From: Draconibacterium sp.
GTDB taxonomy: Bacteria > Bacteroidota > Bacteroidia > Bacteroidales > Prolixibacteraceae
Assembly: GCA_011620585.1 (NCBI GenBank)
Contig: WOYV01000046.1
Coordinates: forward strand, 1 to 45,011
DNA: 45,011 bases
Reading direction: 5' to 3'
Each line of letters starts with the position of its first letter. Position 1 is the stretch's first letter. The translations under genes were made by a program, and so were the position numbers. The notes beneath the pieces are model-generated. The model was not told the DNA's origin, ran no database searches, and saw only the letters and a program-made list of their open reading frames with translations. This document shows positions 1 to 8,998 of the stretch, one piece after another.

Positions 1-53
1 AGGAAATTAGGAGTCAAAGTTTCCCAATTTTCTGATTAGTCGGATAATAGTGA

Positions 54-1361
<1,308 letters not shown>

Positions 1362-1414
1362 CGCTCAAAGTTTAATGTTTAGAGGTTTAGGCACTGAAAA
1401 TTGAGAAATGAAAT

Positions 1415-1463
1415 GTGAGTAGTGAGCTAAGTGAATCTTAAATTTAACTTACTCACTACTCAC
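1415..1463. repeat. Large inverted repeat between metY and metA
   Basis: Left arm 1415-1432 and right arm 1447-1463 form a 17-bp stem with a single bulged C at 1427 and a 14-nt loop. The outer 12 bp (GTGAGTAGTGAG against CTCACTACTCAC) pair perfectly. There is no T-run directly after the stem, so it is not a classical terminator. It could be an mRNA processing or stabilising hairpin, or one copy of a dispersed intergenic palindrome. Confidence 0.7.
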
Positions 1464-1488
1464 TACTAAAATCTAATTACTAAAGAAT

Positions 1489-2406
1489 ATGCCATTAAAA
1501 ATTCCGGATCAGTTACCAGCGATCAAAATTCTTGAAGAGGAGAATATTTTTGTAATGAATGAAACGCGTGCCAGTCACCAGGATATTCGTCCTTTGAAGA
1601 TTATCATCCTGAATCTGATGCCATTGAAGATTTCTACAGAAACCGATTTGCTGAGGTTGCTTTCAAATTCACCGCTTCAAATCGAAATTGATTTTATGAA
1701 GATTAAAGGGCACACTCCGAAAAATACGCCTTCGGATCATATGCGTGCTTTTTACAGGAATTTCGAGGATTTAAACATCCGAAAATACGATGGCATGATC
1801 ATTACCGGTGCTCCGGTGGAACAGCTTCCTTTTGAAGAAGTTACTTATTGGGATGAAATGAAACAAATCCTCGACTGGGCACAACACAATGTAACTTCAA
1901 CGCTTTTTATTTGTTGGGCCGCGCAGGCAGGTCTTTATCATTACTATGGAGTTCCGAAACATCCGCTCGATCGTAAAAAATTCGGAGTGTTTAAACATAC
2001 GCATGTCGATGAGAATCTGCCAATATTCAGGGGATTCGATGATGAGTTTTTTGTTCCGCATTCGCGACACACCGAAGTGCGCGAGGAGGATATCAATAAA
2101 GTGGATGCCCTGCGTATAGTTGCTTCATCTCCTGAAGCAGGGGTTACCATTGCAAAGGCAAAAAACGGACGACAGTTGTTTATTACCGGACATGCCGAGT
2201 ACTCGCGCAACACACTCGATGGTGAATATCATCGTGATTTAAAGAAAAAACTACCGATTGATATTCCTGTGAATTATTATCCCAACAACGATCCAAAGCA
2301 AAAACCATTGATGCGCTGGCAATCAACAGCCAATCTTCTATTTTCGAATTGGTTGAACTATTACGTGTACCAGGAAACACCTTATAACCTTGAAGAAATT
2401 AGTTAA
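1489..2406 (+). CDS. metA: Homoserine O-acetyltransferase, MetA type
   Basis: Transfers an acyl group to the hydroxyl of homoserine, the first committed step of methionine synthesis. The 305 residues align with the MetA family: catalytic C142 in LFICWAAQAG, and H235 and E237 in FITGHAEYSR, at the same numbering as Escherichia coli MetA. Position 111 is Glu (GAPVEQLPFEEV). In the family, Glu here goes with acetyl-CoA and Gly with succinyl-CoA, so acetyl transfer is predicted despite the historical name homoserine O-succinyltransferase. This suits the adjacent O-acetylhomoserine sulfhydrylase. Acyl specificity is inferred from this one residue plus context. Confidence 0.95.
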   Translation: MPLKIPDQLPAIKILEEENIFVMNETRASHQDIRPLKIIILNLMPLKISTETDLLRLLSNSPLQIEIDFMKIKGHTPKNTPSDHMRAFYRNFEDLNIRKYDGMIITGAPVEQLPFEEVTYWDEMKQILDWAQHNVTSTLFICWAAQAGLYHYYGVPKHPLDRKKFGVFKHTHVDENLPIFRGFDDEFFVPHSRHTEVREEDINKVDALRIVASSPEAGVTIAKAKNGRQLFITGHAEYSRNTLDGEYHRDLKKKLPIDIPVNYYPNNDPKQKPLMRWQSTANLLFSNWLNYYVYQETPYNLEEIS

Positions 2407-2444
2407 ACCCGGTTATACTTCTTACCAGCGGAAGGTGCCTTTTA

Positions 2445-2476
2445 TTTCGGATTCTCGCCATTTAGCTGTAATTTTG
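2445..2476 (+). promoter_or_regulatory. Candidate Bacteroidota promoter for the elbB operon
   Basis: TAATTTTG at 2469-2476 matches the -7 box TAnnTTTG exactly. TTTC at 2445-2448 lies 20 bp upstream where a TTTG-like -33 box is expected. Transcription would start near 2483, about 20 nt before the elbB ATG. Confidence 0.5.
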
Positions 2477-2501
2477 ATCAAAATTATAATGACTCAATGT
2501 G

Positions 2502-3149
2502 ATGAAAAAAATAGCAGTTGTTTTAGCGGGATGCGGTGTTTACGATGGGGCAGAAATTCATGAAGCTACTCTCACGCTCCTGGCTATCTCTCAGCAAGGG
2601 GCCAGCTATCAGTGTTTTGCCCCAGACATTGACCAGGCACAGGTAGTAAATCATCTTACCGGTGAAGAAATGAACGAAAGTCGCAATGTTTTAGTCGAAG
2701 CCGCACGCATTGCCCGTGGAAACATTAAAGCCTTAAACGAATACAAAGCTTCCGATTACGATGCTGTTATTTTCCCCGGCGGGTTTGGAGCCGCAAAAAA
2801 CCTGTGCACTTTTGCATTTGATGGACCGGATTGTTCAGTAAATTCGGAAGTCGAACAGGCCATTCGTTCAGCGATAGTAGCCGGGAAACCTGTGGGCGCA
2901 CTTTGCATTTCTCCGGTTTTAATTGCAAAAGTACTTGGAGATGTGGAAGTTACCATTGGCCAGGATATTGCGACTGCTAATGCTATCGAGGCGCTTGGGG
3001 CCAAGCACGTAACTACCACGCATGGTGAAATTGTAGTTGACGAAAAATATAAGGTGATTACCACGCCGTGTTATATGCTCGATGCAAACATTCGCCAAAT
3101 TGCAGATGGCGCAAATAAGGTAGTGGCAAAACTGCTCGAAATGGCTTAA
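2502..3149 (+). CDS. elbB: ElbB-like glyoxalase/DJ-1 superfamily protein
   Basis: This 215-residue protein belongs to the class I glutamine amidotransferase-like/DJ-1 fold, ElbB branch (also named isoprenoid biosynthesis glyoxalase). Family members have glyoxalase activity in vitro, but the physiological role is uncertain. The nucleophile elbow carries C135 in VGALCISPV, and the N-terminal AGCGVYDGAEIHE and central FPGGFGAAKNL segments are family hallmarks. A GTG three bases earlier (2499) is also in frame. The ATG at 2502 was preferred because it starts the conserved MKKIAVVLAG strand. It is the first gene of a tight cluster, with a TatD gene 18 bp downstream. Confidence 0.9.
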   Translation: MKKIAVVLAGCGVYDGAEIHEATLTLLAISQQGASYQCFAPDIDQAQVVNHLTGEEMNESRNVLVEAARIARGNIKALNEYKASDYDAVIFPGGFGAAKNLCTFAFDGPDCSVNSEVEQAIRSAIVAGKPVGALCISPVLIAKVLGDVEVTIGQDIATANAIEALGAKHVTTTHGEIVVDEKYKVITTPCYMLDANIRQIADGANKVVAKLLEMA

Positions 3150-3167
3150 AAGCATTCAACAACATCA

Positions 3168-3857
3168 ATGAATTCAATTCCCTACATCGATATACATACC
3201 CATTCTTCCCGCTCGGGAAAAGATACAATTACTGTAACAAATATTTATCCAGGTGATGGTTTTGCTGCCTTTACCGGGCAAAATTTCTATTCCGTTGGTC
3301 TGCATCCGTGGCATATCGGAACTGCCGAAGAAAATAACGAAGCTTTGCGTATGGTGGAAAGCGCGCTTGAATTCGATCATGTAATTTTTGTAGGCGAAGC
3401 TGGCCTCGATAAATTAAAGGAGAACGACTTCGCCGAGCAACAGCGCGTATTTGAAGCACAGGCTTTTATAGCCGAAGAATATAATTATCCATTGGTTGTT
3501 CATTGTGTGAAAGCCTGTAACGAAGTCATTGAGTTGCGAAAAAAGATGAAACCTGCAATGCCCTGGATCATGCATTCATACAGCGGTAGCATCGAAATGA
3601 CACAACAAATGCTCGACTTGGGGTTTTTGTTTTCGTTTGGGATGAATCTTTTTAGTAATAATGCAAAAACCATCGAATCGTTTCTGTTTTTACCTCTGAA
3701 CAAGATTTTTTTTGAAACCGATGAGGCGGATTCTCCAGTCGAAACCATTTATAAAAAAGGGGCAGAACTAAAACAAGTGCCGCTGGAAGAATTAAAGTAC
3801 ATGATTTGGAAAAATTTTAACCGTATAGAAAAATCTCTCACTGGTCGCGTGAGGTAG
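3168..3857 (+). CDS. TatD-family metal-dependent hydrolase
   Basis: A TIM-barrel amidohydrolase-type nuclease or hydrolase of the TatD family. Expected metal ligands are visible: H10 and H12 (DIHTH), E77 (VGEAGLD), H112 (VVHCVKA), H136 (WIMHSYSG) and D185 (FFETDEAD). At 229 residues it is shorter than typical TatD/YcfH (about 260). The shortening lies mainly between the HxH motif and the first barrel strands, so this is a compact Bacteroidota version; DNase activity should not be assumed. It starts 18 bp after elbB and ends 11 bp before tcdA, so co-transcription is likely. Confidence 0.88.
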   Translation: MNSIPYIDIHTHSSRSGKDTITVTNIYPGDGFAAFTGQNFYSVGLHPWHIGTAEENNEALRMVESALEFDHVIFVGEAGLDKLKENDFAEQQRVFEAQAFIAEEYNYPLVVHCVKACNEVIELRKKMKPAMPWIMHSYSGSIEMTQQMLDLGFLFSFGMNLFSNNAKTIESFLFLPLNKIFFETDEADSPVETIYKKGAELKQVPLEELKYMIWKNFNRIEKSLTGRVR

Positions 3858-3868
3858 AATAACTGAGT

Positions 3869-4582
3869 ATGAGTTGGCTGGAAAGAACAGAGCTTTTGCT
3901 GGGGAAAGCGAAACTGGACAAACTAAAAAAGGCACATGTGCTGGTGGTTGGATTAGGCGGGGTTGGCGCGTATGCTGCCGAACAACTATGCAGGGCAGGA
4001 ATAGGTAAAATGACTATTGTTGATGGCGATGTAGTTGAGGAAAGTAACCGGAACCGGCAACTTCCTGCTTTGATCAGTACAAAGGGTAAACCCAAAGCAG
4101 AGATTCTTGCTACACGGTTTCGTGATATCAATCCTGATATCGAACTGACGGTTGTAAACGATTTTATACGAGATGGGAAAACCATTGAATTACTAAAAAG
4201 CCAGCCTTTCGATTATGTGGTCGACGCTATCGACACGCTTTCCCCCAAAGTTTTTCTGGTATACCATGCTTTACAACTGGATTTAAAAGTGATAAGTTCG
4301 ATGGGGGCAGGTGGTAGAATGGATCCTTCAAAAATTCAATTGGCTGACATTTCAAAATCGCACAGTTGCGGACTTGCAAAAATGATGCGTAAACGTTTGT
4401 CGAGAATGGGCGTTAAAAAAGGGGTGAAAGTTGTTTTTTCACCTGGGGAGATCGATGAAAATGCGATTCGACTGGAAGAGAGCCAGAATAAAAAATCAAC
4501 TGTTGGAACCATTTCCTATATGCCTCCTTTGTTTGGATGTTTTATGGCCAGCGCCGTCATTCGCGATTTGATAGATGAATAA
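3869..4582 (+). CDS. tcdA: tRNA threonylcarbamoyladenosine dehydratase
   Basis: An E1-like ThiF/MoeB-fold enzyme that uses ATP to cyclise t6A37 of ANN-decoding tRNAs to ct6A. The nucleotide-binding GLGGVG loop is at residues 28-33, VDGDVVEESNRNRQ follows at 51-64, and the C-terminal block with MRKRLSRMGVKKGVKVVFSPGE is characteristic of TcdA/CsdL rather than MoeB or ThiF. Length 237 is near the family norm. It is the last gene of the elbB-tatD-tcdA cluster. No terminator hairpin is obvious before the next promoter at about 4621. Confidence 0.92.
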   Translation: MSWLERTELLLGKAKLDKLKKAHVLVVGLGGVGAYAAEQLCRAGIGKMTIVDGDVVEESNRNRQLPALISTKGKPKAEILATRFRDINPDIELTVVNDFIRDGKTIELLKSQPFDYVVDAIDTLSPKVFLVYHALQLDLKVISSMGAGGRMDPSKIQLADISKSHSCGLAKMMRKRLSRMGVKKGVKVVFSPGEIDENAIRLEESQNKKSTVGTISYMPPLFGCFMASAVIRDLIDE

Positions 4583-4620
4583 TCATAAGAGCCTAAAAAT
4601 CAAAAAATGAATTAAAATTC

Positions 4621-4649
4621 TTGTCAATTCACAGAATACATTACCTTTG
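4621..4649 (+). promoter_or_regulatory. Bacteroidota-type promoter for the RRM-csp pair
   Basis: TTG at 4621-4623 and an exact -7 box TACCTTTG at 4642-4649 are separated by 18 bp. This agrees with the TTTG/TAnnTTTG consensus of the Bacteroidota primary sigma factor. Transcription would begin near 4656. Confidence 0.6.
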
Positions 4650-4655
4650 AGAAGT

Positions 4656-4902
4656 TAATTTTTAGATTTCAGAAGGTTTTTAACTCTTCAATTGTCTGGT
4701 AATTAGCAAATTGGTCTTTATTTATTGATTTTTATTTAACCGGACAGTTCATCTTTCTCGTGTATTCCCGAAGTTATTTCAATCATCGTACAATTTTATT
4801 CTACCTTATTAAAGTAACATCTCGAAGTAATCCATCCTGAATGGTTTACTGCTGGTATTCAATAATAAGAGAAGGAAATAACTTTTAAAATAGTTTAGAA
4901 TA
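4656..4902 (+). promoter_or_regulatory. Long 5' leader of the RRM-csp transcript
   Basis: About 247 nt separate the predicted start point from the RRM start codon, with no open reading frame and a high A+T content. Long untranslated leaders are known for cold-shock genes in other bacteria, where they act as thermosensors. Whether this one does is inference. A purine stretch AGAGAAGGAAATAA (4868-4881) lies well upstream of the ATG. I could not name a known RNA family here. Confidence 0.4.
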
Positions 4903-5217
4903 ATGAACATTTACATTGGAAATTTGCCCTTCAACATGGGTGAAGAAGATTTGAGAGAAATTTTTGAAGAGTATGGCGAAGTAAGTTCGGCTAAAATTGT
5001 TATGGACAAACTTACCGGTCGCAGCAAAGGTTTTGGTTTTGTTGAAATGGATGATGATGCCAGCGCAAACAAAGCCATTGAAGAATTGAACAACGCTGAA
5101 GTTAGCGGACGTAACATCAAAGTAAACGAATCGAAACCACGCGAAAATGCTCCTCGTGGTGGTGGCGATCGCCGCAGTGGTGGTGGTGGCGGTTTCCAAC
5201 GCAGGAACCGTTACTAG
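4903..5217 (+). CDS. RNA-binding protein with one RRM and Gly/Arg tail
   Basis: A 104-residue single-RRM protein. RNP2 is at residues 3-8 (IYIGNL) and RNP1 at 42-49 (KGFGFVEM), both with the aromatic residues that stack on RNA bases. The RRM occupies roughly residues 1-78. A short basic tail rich in Gly and Arg (about 80-104) resembles the RGG-like ends of eukaryotic and cyanobacterial glycine-rich RNA-binding proteins. It probably acts as an RNA chaperone or stability factor in the cytosol. Its stop codon lies one base before the start codon of a cold-shock protein, so translation of the two is probably coupled. Confidence 0.93.
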   Translation: MNIYIGNLPFNMGEEDLREIFEEYGEVSSAKIVMDKLTGRSKGFGFVEMDDDASANKAIEELNNAEVSGRNIKVNESKPRENAPRGGGDRRSGGGGGFQRRNRY

Positions 5218-5218
5218 T

Positions 5219-5413
5219 ATGACTGGCACCATTAAATGGTACGACAGCTTAAAAGGATACGGTTTTATAAAAGGAAACGATAACAAGGATTATTTTGTAC
5301 ACCGTTCCAGTGCTAAAGGCCAGTTTTATTCGATGGAGGCAGGTCAAGATGTCGAATTTGGTATCAAGGACAGCGATAAAGGTCCGTTGGCCGTCGATGT
5401 TGAGCTACGATAA
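5219..5413 (+). CDS. CspA-family cold-shock protein
   Basis: A 64-residue cold-shock domain with RNP1-like KGYGFIKG (residues 12-19) and RNP2-like YFVHRSS (25-31), expected to fold as an OB barrel that melts RNA structure. The reading frame is open upstream to 5147, inside the RRM gene in another phase. That segment would be a Val/Ala-rich translation of the Gly-rich tail, so the start was set at the ATG at 5219, where the MTGTIKWYDS homology begins. The arrangement TAG-T-ATG points to termination-reinitiation from the RRM gene. A strong terminator follows. Confidence 0.92.
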   Translation: MTGTIKWYDSLKGYGFIKGNDNKDYFVHRSSAKGQFYSMEAGQDVEFGIKDSDKGPLAVDVELR

Positions 5414-5421
5414 GAGATTTT

Positions 5422-5457
5422 AAAGGGATTCATTCGAATCCCTTTTCTTTTTTTAGT
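5422..5457 (+). terminator. Intrinsic terminator after csp
   Basis: A perfect 10-bp stem (5422-5431 with 5436-5445) has a 4-nt loop and is followed by a T-rich tract (5443-5455). It closes the RRM-csp transcript. Confidence 0.9.
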
Positions 5458-5502
5458 CGATTTATTTCCTATTTTCGGGGGAAAGCTTTCAAGACATTTT
5501 TT

Positions 5503-6342
5503 ATGAGCGAAATTGTTTTTCTGAATGGAAAGTGGGTCGGGCGGGACCAAGCCTCACTTTCGCCTGACGATCGCGGATTTATTTTTGCCGACGGGGTATA
5601 CGAAGTAACCAAGTTCTATAATGGCAAAGCCTTTCGTATGGCCGATCATCTCGATCGATTACACCGTAGTTTAAACGAAATCGAAATTGATTTTAGTGAA
5701 TTCGACAAACTCGAAGACATTTCATTAGAATTGTTAACGAGAAATAATTTGATCGACGCTGAAGCTGGTGTTTACTGGCAAATCACACGGGGGGCACATC
5801 CACGGGTCCATCATTTTCCGGGAGATATTATACCCGGATTTTATGCTTTCGCATTTCCTCTGCCATCGGCAAAAGATAAATTGGGAAAAGGGATCAAGGT
5901 AATCGTTCAGGAAGATATTCGCTGGCTTCGTTGCGATATTAAATCGGTGTCGTTGTTGCCCAATACAATGTTGTATAATAAAGCCGTAGAAAGTGGGGCA
6001 GGAGAGAGCATCCTCATCCGGGATGGTAAGGTTACCGAAGCAACTCATTCGAGTGTATTTGCTGTAAAAAACGGCGTGTTGGTAACTCGTCCGCTTTCTA
6101 CCCTGATTTTGCCGGGCATCACCCGTAAAGTTGTATTGGAAATCTGTGAAAAATATGGTATTTCGAAAGAAGAACGTTTGTTTAGCGAAACGGAGCTTTT
6201 CGAGATGGACGAGATCTTTATATGTGGTACTGGCAGTGAAATCACGCCGGTTGTTCAGGTTAACGATAAAAAAATAAGTGGCGGTGTTCCAGGACCGCTT
6301 ACCCAAAAAATCCAAAAAATATTTTTCGATTTGGTACAGTAA
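5503..6342 (+). CDS. Class IV aminotransferase, D-amino-acid transaminase-like
   Basis: A fold-type IV PLP enzyme of 279 residues. The Schiff-base lysine is K147 in RWLRCDIKSVSLL, the signature context of D-alanine transaminases. Other family features are DDRGFIFADGVYE (22-34), a GKVTEATHSSVF loop and SEITPV near the C terminus. It most likely interconverts D-amino acids, for example making D-Glu or D-Ala for peptidoglycan. Branched-chain or aminodeoxychorismate-lyase-like activity is less likely but cannot be excluded from sequence alone. It ends 11 bp before the convergent esterase remnant. Confidence 0.85.
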   Translation: MSEIVFLNGKWVGRDQASLSPDDRGFIFADGVYEVTKFYNGKAFRMADHLDRLHRSLNEIEIDFSEFDKLEDISLELLTRNNLIDAEAGVYWQITRGAHPRVHHFPGDIIPGFYAFAFPLPSAKDKLGKGIKVIVQEDIRWLRCDIKSVSLLPNTMLYNKAVESGAGESILIRDGKVTEATHSSVFAVKNGVLVTRPLSTLILPGITRKVVLEICEKYGISKEERLFSETELFEMDEIFICGTGSEITPVVQVNDKKISGGVPGPLTQKIQKIFFDLVQ

Positions 6343-6353
6343 GATTTTGCGTC

Positions 6354-6880
6354 TTATTCAAAATCGAGATAATAGTCGAAAAATGACAACATTTGGTTGG
6401 GTAGCCGACCATCGCTGGTGTAAATGTTGCTTCCGTGCGTACCCATGTATTCTTCTTCAAAATGATTGGTCCCGGCATTTTCGAGGGCCTGGCTAAACAT
6501 GCTGCACTGAATCGTAAAACGTTCGCCGGCATTTCTTCCCCAATCCATTTTTATGGCTTTTAACGCCTGTAGGTTTTAAGGTATTTGTCGATCATGTAAA
6601 GCGGCATATTGGCATGCCATTTTTTCAATACTTCTGTGTGCACAATCAATTCATCGCCTTCAAATTCGAATGGCATATCGCAGAAAAATGGTGGCTTATC
6701 CGGATTAGGCGACCATGATTTTCCAAAAGCTACCATCACCTTCCCAAAATAACTTTGGTTGAGCTCGTCCTGTGTTTTAATTCCTGAGAAGTTCTCTGAA
6801 AGTGTTACTGTTAGGGCCATATTCCCGGGCAATGGCAAGTGCTCCGGGATAGAGTTTGTGGCATCATTTCGGATATACAA
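6354..6880 (-). pseudogene. Remnant of an esterase-type alpha/beta hydrolase
   Basis: Two reading frames join into the C-terminal part of a putative esterase family. Reading leftward, the first frame (down to 6560) includes SPNPDKPPFFCDMPF and PLYMIDKYLK. The second continues as LQALKAIKMDWGRN to YTSDGRLPNQML and ends in YLDFE. The switch sits at a short A-run around 6573-6580 and fits the loss of one A in a Lys-Asn-Leu context. The upstream two thirds, with the nucleophile elbow Gly-x-Ser-x-Gly, is absent. The gene is therefore both truncated and frameshifted. It was probably exported and active on ester-linked substrates before decay. Confidence 0.8.
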
Positions 6881-6922
6881 ATTTCATATTCTTTAGTTGG
6901 GTTATGTATGGTTCCAAAGATA

Positions 6923-6965
6923 AATAAAGAAAATTCTTAAAGTTGACTATCCCCGCGACAAAGCC
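6923..6965 (+). repeat. 43-bp segment shared with the aldolase remnant (copy A)
   Basis: This segment matches 32502-32544 (opposite strand) at 39 of 43 bases. Both copies read as Lys-Lys-Ile-Leu-x-x-Asp-Tyr-Pro-Arg-Asp-Lys-Ala in one frame, with two of the four differences silent. Here the frame stops soon after (TAA at about 6984). The surrounding stretch 6881-7153 holds no intact gene. Confidence 0.75.
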
Positions 6966-7153
6966 GAGGGGAATTCTTCAGATTAAAGCTTTGAAATGCG
7001 GGGAAAAACCGATGGATTATTATCCTTAATTCGCCGAATTAACTGTTAAACTTTGCTAAAGCCACAGCAGTTTTAAGACTTATTAACCCCTTATTGGTAC
7101 AGAGTTTGAAACAACAAAGCCTTGAATTTATCTGCAAATAATTGTTTAACCAT

Positions 7154-7162
7154 AAAAGGAGG
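7154..7162 (+). promoter_or_regulatory. Unusually strong Shine-Dalgarno
   Basis: AAAAGGAGG lies 8 bases before the ATG at 7171. Most genes in this window lack a recognisable Shine-Dalgarno, so this is notable and supports the chosen start. Confidence 0.75.
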
Positions 7163-7170
7163 AACGAAAA

Positions 7171-7665
7171 ATGAAAACATTCGTTGTTGCATTAGCAGTT
7201 GCCCTTTTCACTTCAGGCTGCAATGCCCAGGATCATTCTGAAAAAGGTTCGGATAAAAAAGACCTGAAAAACATGCCGAAAGAAAGCTGGACAGTTAAAA
7301 AAGAATTGGATGAAAACGGAAATCTGATTGGTTATGACTCGACTTACACCTGGTCGTACAGCACCCAAAATGGCGATACGCTTTCCTTAAATGTGGATAG
7401 TGTGATGCGATCGATCAAATCGTATTTCAGTAAAACAATGCCACCGGTATGGGATCAAAGTCTGATGAATCCGATGTTGAATGACAGTCTGTTACGTCGC
7501 GATCTGTTTTCCGACGATTACTTTTATAAACGTTGGAAAGATGATTTCTTTGATATGGACAAAATGTTCGATCGCATGGATTCGGTGAGAAACCAATTCT
7601 TTAAGCAAAATTTTCCGGATATGAAACCAATGAATACACCATCTTCAAAACGTGGTGATGGATAG
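7171..7665 (+). CDS. Small exported protein, probable lipoprotein, unknown function
   Basis: A 164-residue protein with a short N-terminal signal (MKTFVVALAVALFTSGC). The Cys at residue 17 preceded by Ser-Gly suggests lipidation, though the -3 position is Thr rather than Leu. The mature part is highly charged, rich in Asp, Lys and Met, with repeated DxxxxRMDS-like and FFKQNFPDM-like stretches and no Cys. I do not recognise a family. It stands alone between the esterase remnant and a terminator, with its own strong ribosome-binding site. Confidence 0.75.
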   Translation: MKTFVVALAVALFTSGCNAQDHSEKGSDKKDLKNMPKESWTVKKELDENGNLIGYDSTYTWSYSTQNGDTLSLNVDSVMRSIKSYFSKTMPPVWDQSLMNPMLNDSLLRRDLFSDDYFYKRWKDDFFDMDKMFDRMDSVRNQFFKQNFPDMKPMNTPSSKRGDG

Positions 7666-7683
7666 ATAGGTTTAATAAATGAC

Positions 7684-7718
7684 AACGGGTTATCGAAAGA
7701 GGTAGCCCGTTTTCTTTT
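7684..7718 (+). terminator. Intrinsic terminator after the lipoprotein gene
   Basis: AACGGG (7684-7689) pairs with CCCGTT (7706-7711), with partial inner pairing, followed by TTTCTTTTAT. It separates convergent genes. Confidence 0.75.
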
Positions 7719-7720
7719 AT

Positions 7721-8845
7721 TCAAATGGGTTTCTGAAAAATCCGGAAACGTTTATAAACTTTGCCTCCCATTCGTTCCATTTCAGCCCGTACCAATGTGT
7801 TGTATTCCAGTTCGAGATGTGTATCTATTGTAGTTTTACCTGCCGCTTTTGCCGATTCCAGCATCTTAATTCCCATCATTACATCCAGTCCGCGTCCACG
7901 GTAATCCGGGTCAATGGCTCCCAGAAGTAAATTCAATTGTTTCGATTTTCTGCCCGCTCTGAAAACATGAAAGATTCCGAAGGGAATCAGAAATCCTTTT
8001 GCTTTTTGAATTCCCCGGCTAATATCCGACATGCCAATAATAAACGACAAGACTTCGTTCTTTTCATTCACTATGGCTTTAACAAAACGTGGATTTATGA
8101 GAAAAAGATAGCGGTTGGCAAAATCTTCCATTTCCTTTTCAGTGAAAGGAATAAATCCGTAAATCTCGTTGAAGGTCAGGTTTATCAATCTAAAAACCGG
8201 TTTACTATAAGGACGAATTTTGGAGCGCGAGTTGAATTCCAATACTTTAAAATTTGCATTATTTTTTTTAAACCGTTGTTCTATTTTTCGGTAGAATTCA
8301 GGAATCTCATCGGGTACTGCAATTTTGTAAACCACCAAATCAAGCTTTTTCAGAAAGCCATTTTTCTCAGTTAAATCAACCATGTAAGGAAAATTGCAAT
8401 TCGAGGCTATCGAAACCGGTTCATCAAAACCTTCAATAAGAAAACCTTGCGGGTCCTTATCCGAAAATGCAAGCGGTCCCACCAGCGTGTCCATGCCTTT
8501 TTGTTTGGCCCAAACCGAAACAAACCGGATCAGGGCATCAAATACTCCCTGATCGTTCCAGGTTTCCAGAAAAGCAAAGCGTGCCTGGTTTTCGTAGTGT
8601 AACTCGTTGTAATTGTGGCTAATGATCCCCATGATACGTCCAACGATCTTGCCTCCTTTGTGTGCCAGCGCCAACACTGTATCGCAATGATCAAAAGAAC
8701 GGTTTTTCCTGGAATTGAAAAATTTCCAATCGTCTATATAAATAGGAGGTACCCAATTCGAGTGGTTTTTGTGAATTTCAGCAGGGAGATGGATAAAGGA
8801 TTTCAGATCGCTTCTGGAGCTTACAACAGTTATTTCAACGGTCAT
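7721..8845 (-). CDS. GNAT-like acyltransferase family protein
   Basis: A 374-residue protein when started at the ATG at 8845 (MTVEITVVSSRSDLK). The longer frame to 8947 adds 34 residues that do not resemble the family. The C-terminal third carries GNAT-type features: LLGAIDPDYRGRGLDVMM resembles the acyl-CoA-binding loop, followed by HLELEYNTLVRAEMERMGG. The N-terminal part has WVPPIYIDDWKFFN and GPLAFSDKDPQGFL, conserved in a Bacteroidota family of unknown substrate. It may acylate a small molecule or lipid precursor. No substrate can be assigned. It lies downstream of recG on the same strand (153-bp gap). Confidence 0.72.
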   Translation of the reverse strand: MTVEITVVSSRSDLKSFIHLPAEIHKNHSNWVPPIYIDDWKFFNSRKNRSFDHCDTVLALAHKGGKIVGRIMGIISHNYNELHYENQARFAFLETWNDQGVFDALIRFVSVWAKQKGMDTLVGPLAFSDKDPQGFLIEGFDEPVSIASNCNFPYMVDLTEKNGFLKKLDLVVYKIAVPDEIPEFYRKIEQRFKKNNANFKVLEFNSRSKIRPYSKPVFRLINLTFNEIYGFIPFTEKEMEDFANRYLFLINPRFVKAIVNEKNEVLSFIIGMSDISRGIQKAKGFLIPFGIFHVFRAGRKSKQLNLLLGAIDPDYRGRGLDVMMGIKMLESAKAAGKTTIDTHLELEYNTLVRAEMERMGGKVYKRFRIFQKPI

Positions 8846-8998
8846 TGGTTTGCCAGTGTTTAATGCATCGAAAAGATAATTGAAAAATTGTTTACTGATA
8901 CTCTGTTGCAAATATTCTTCAATAGTAATCCGAATAAATAAAAGCAATTGCCACTTAATTTGGGGAATACCAATAACGTTTTGTGGGGAAATATCTAT

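Noticed and set aside
5147-5218. An upstream extension of the cold-shock protein (Val/Ala-rich, like a membrane segment)
   Set aside because: It is the out-of-frame reading of the Gly-rich RRM tail; homology starts at the ATG at 5219.
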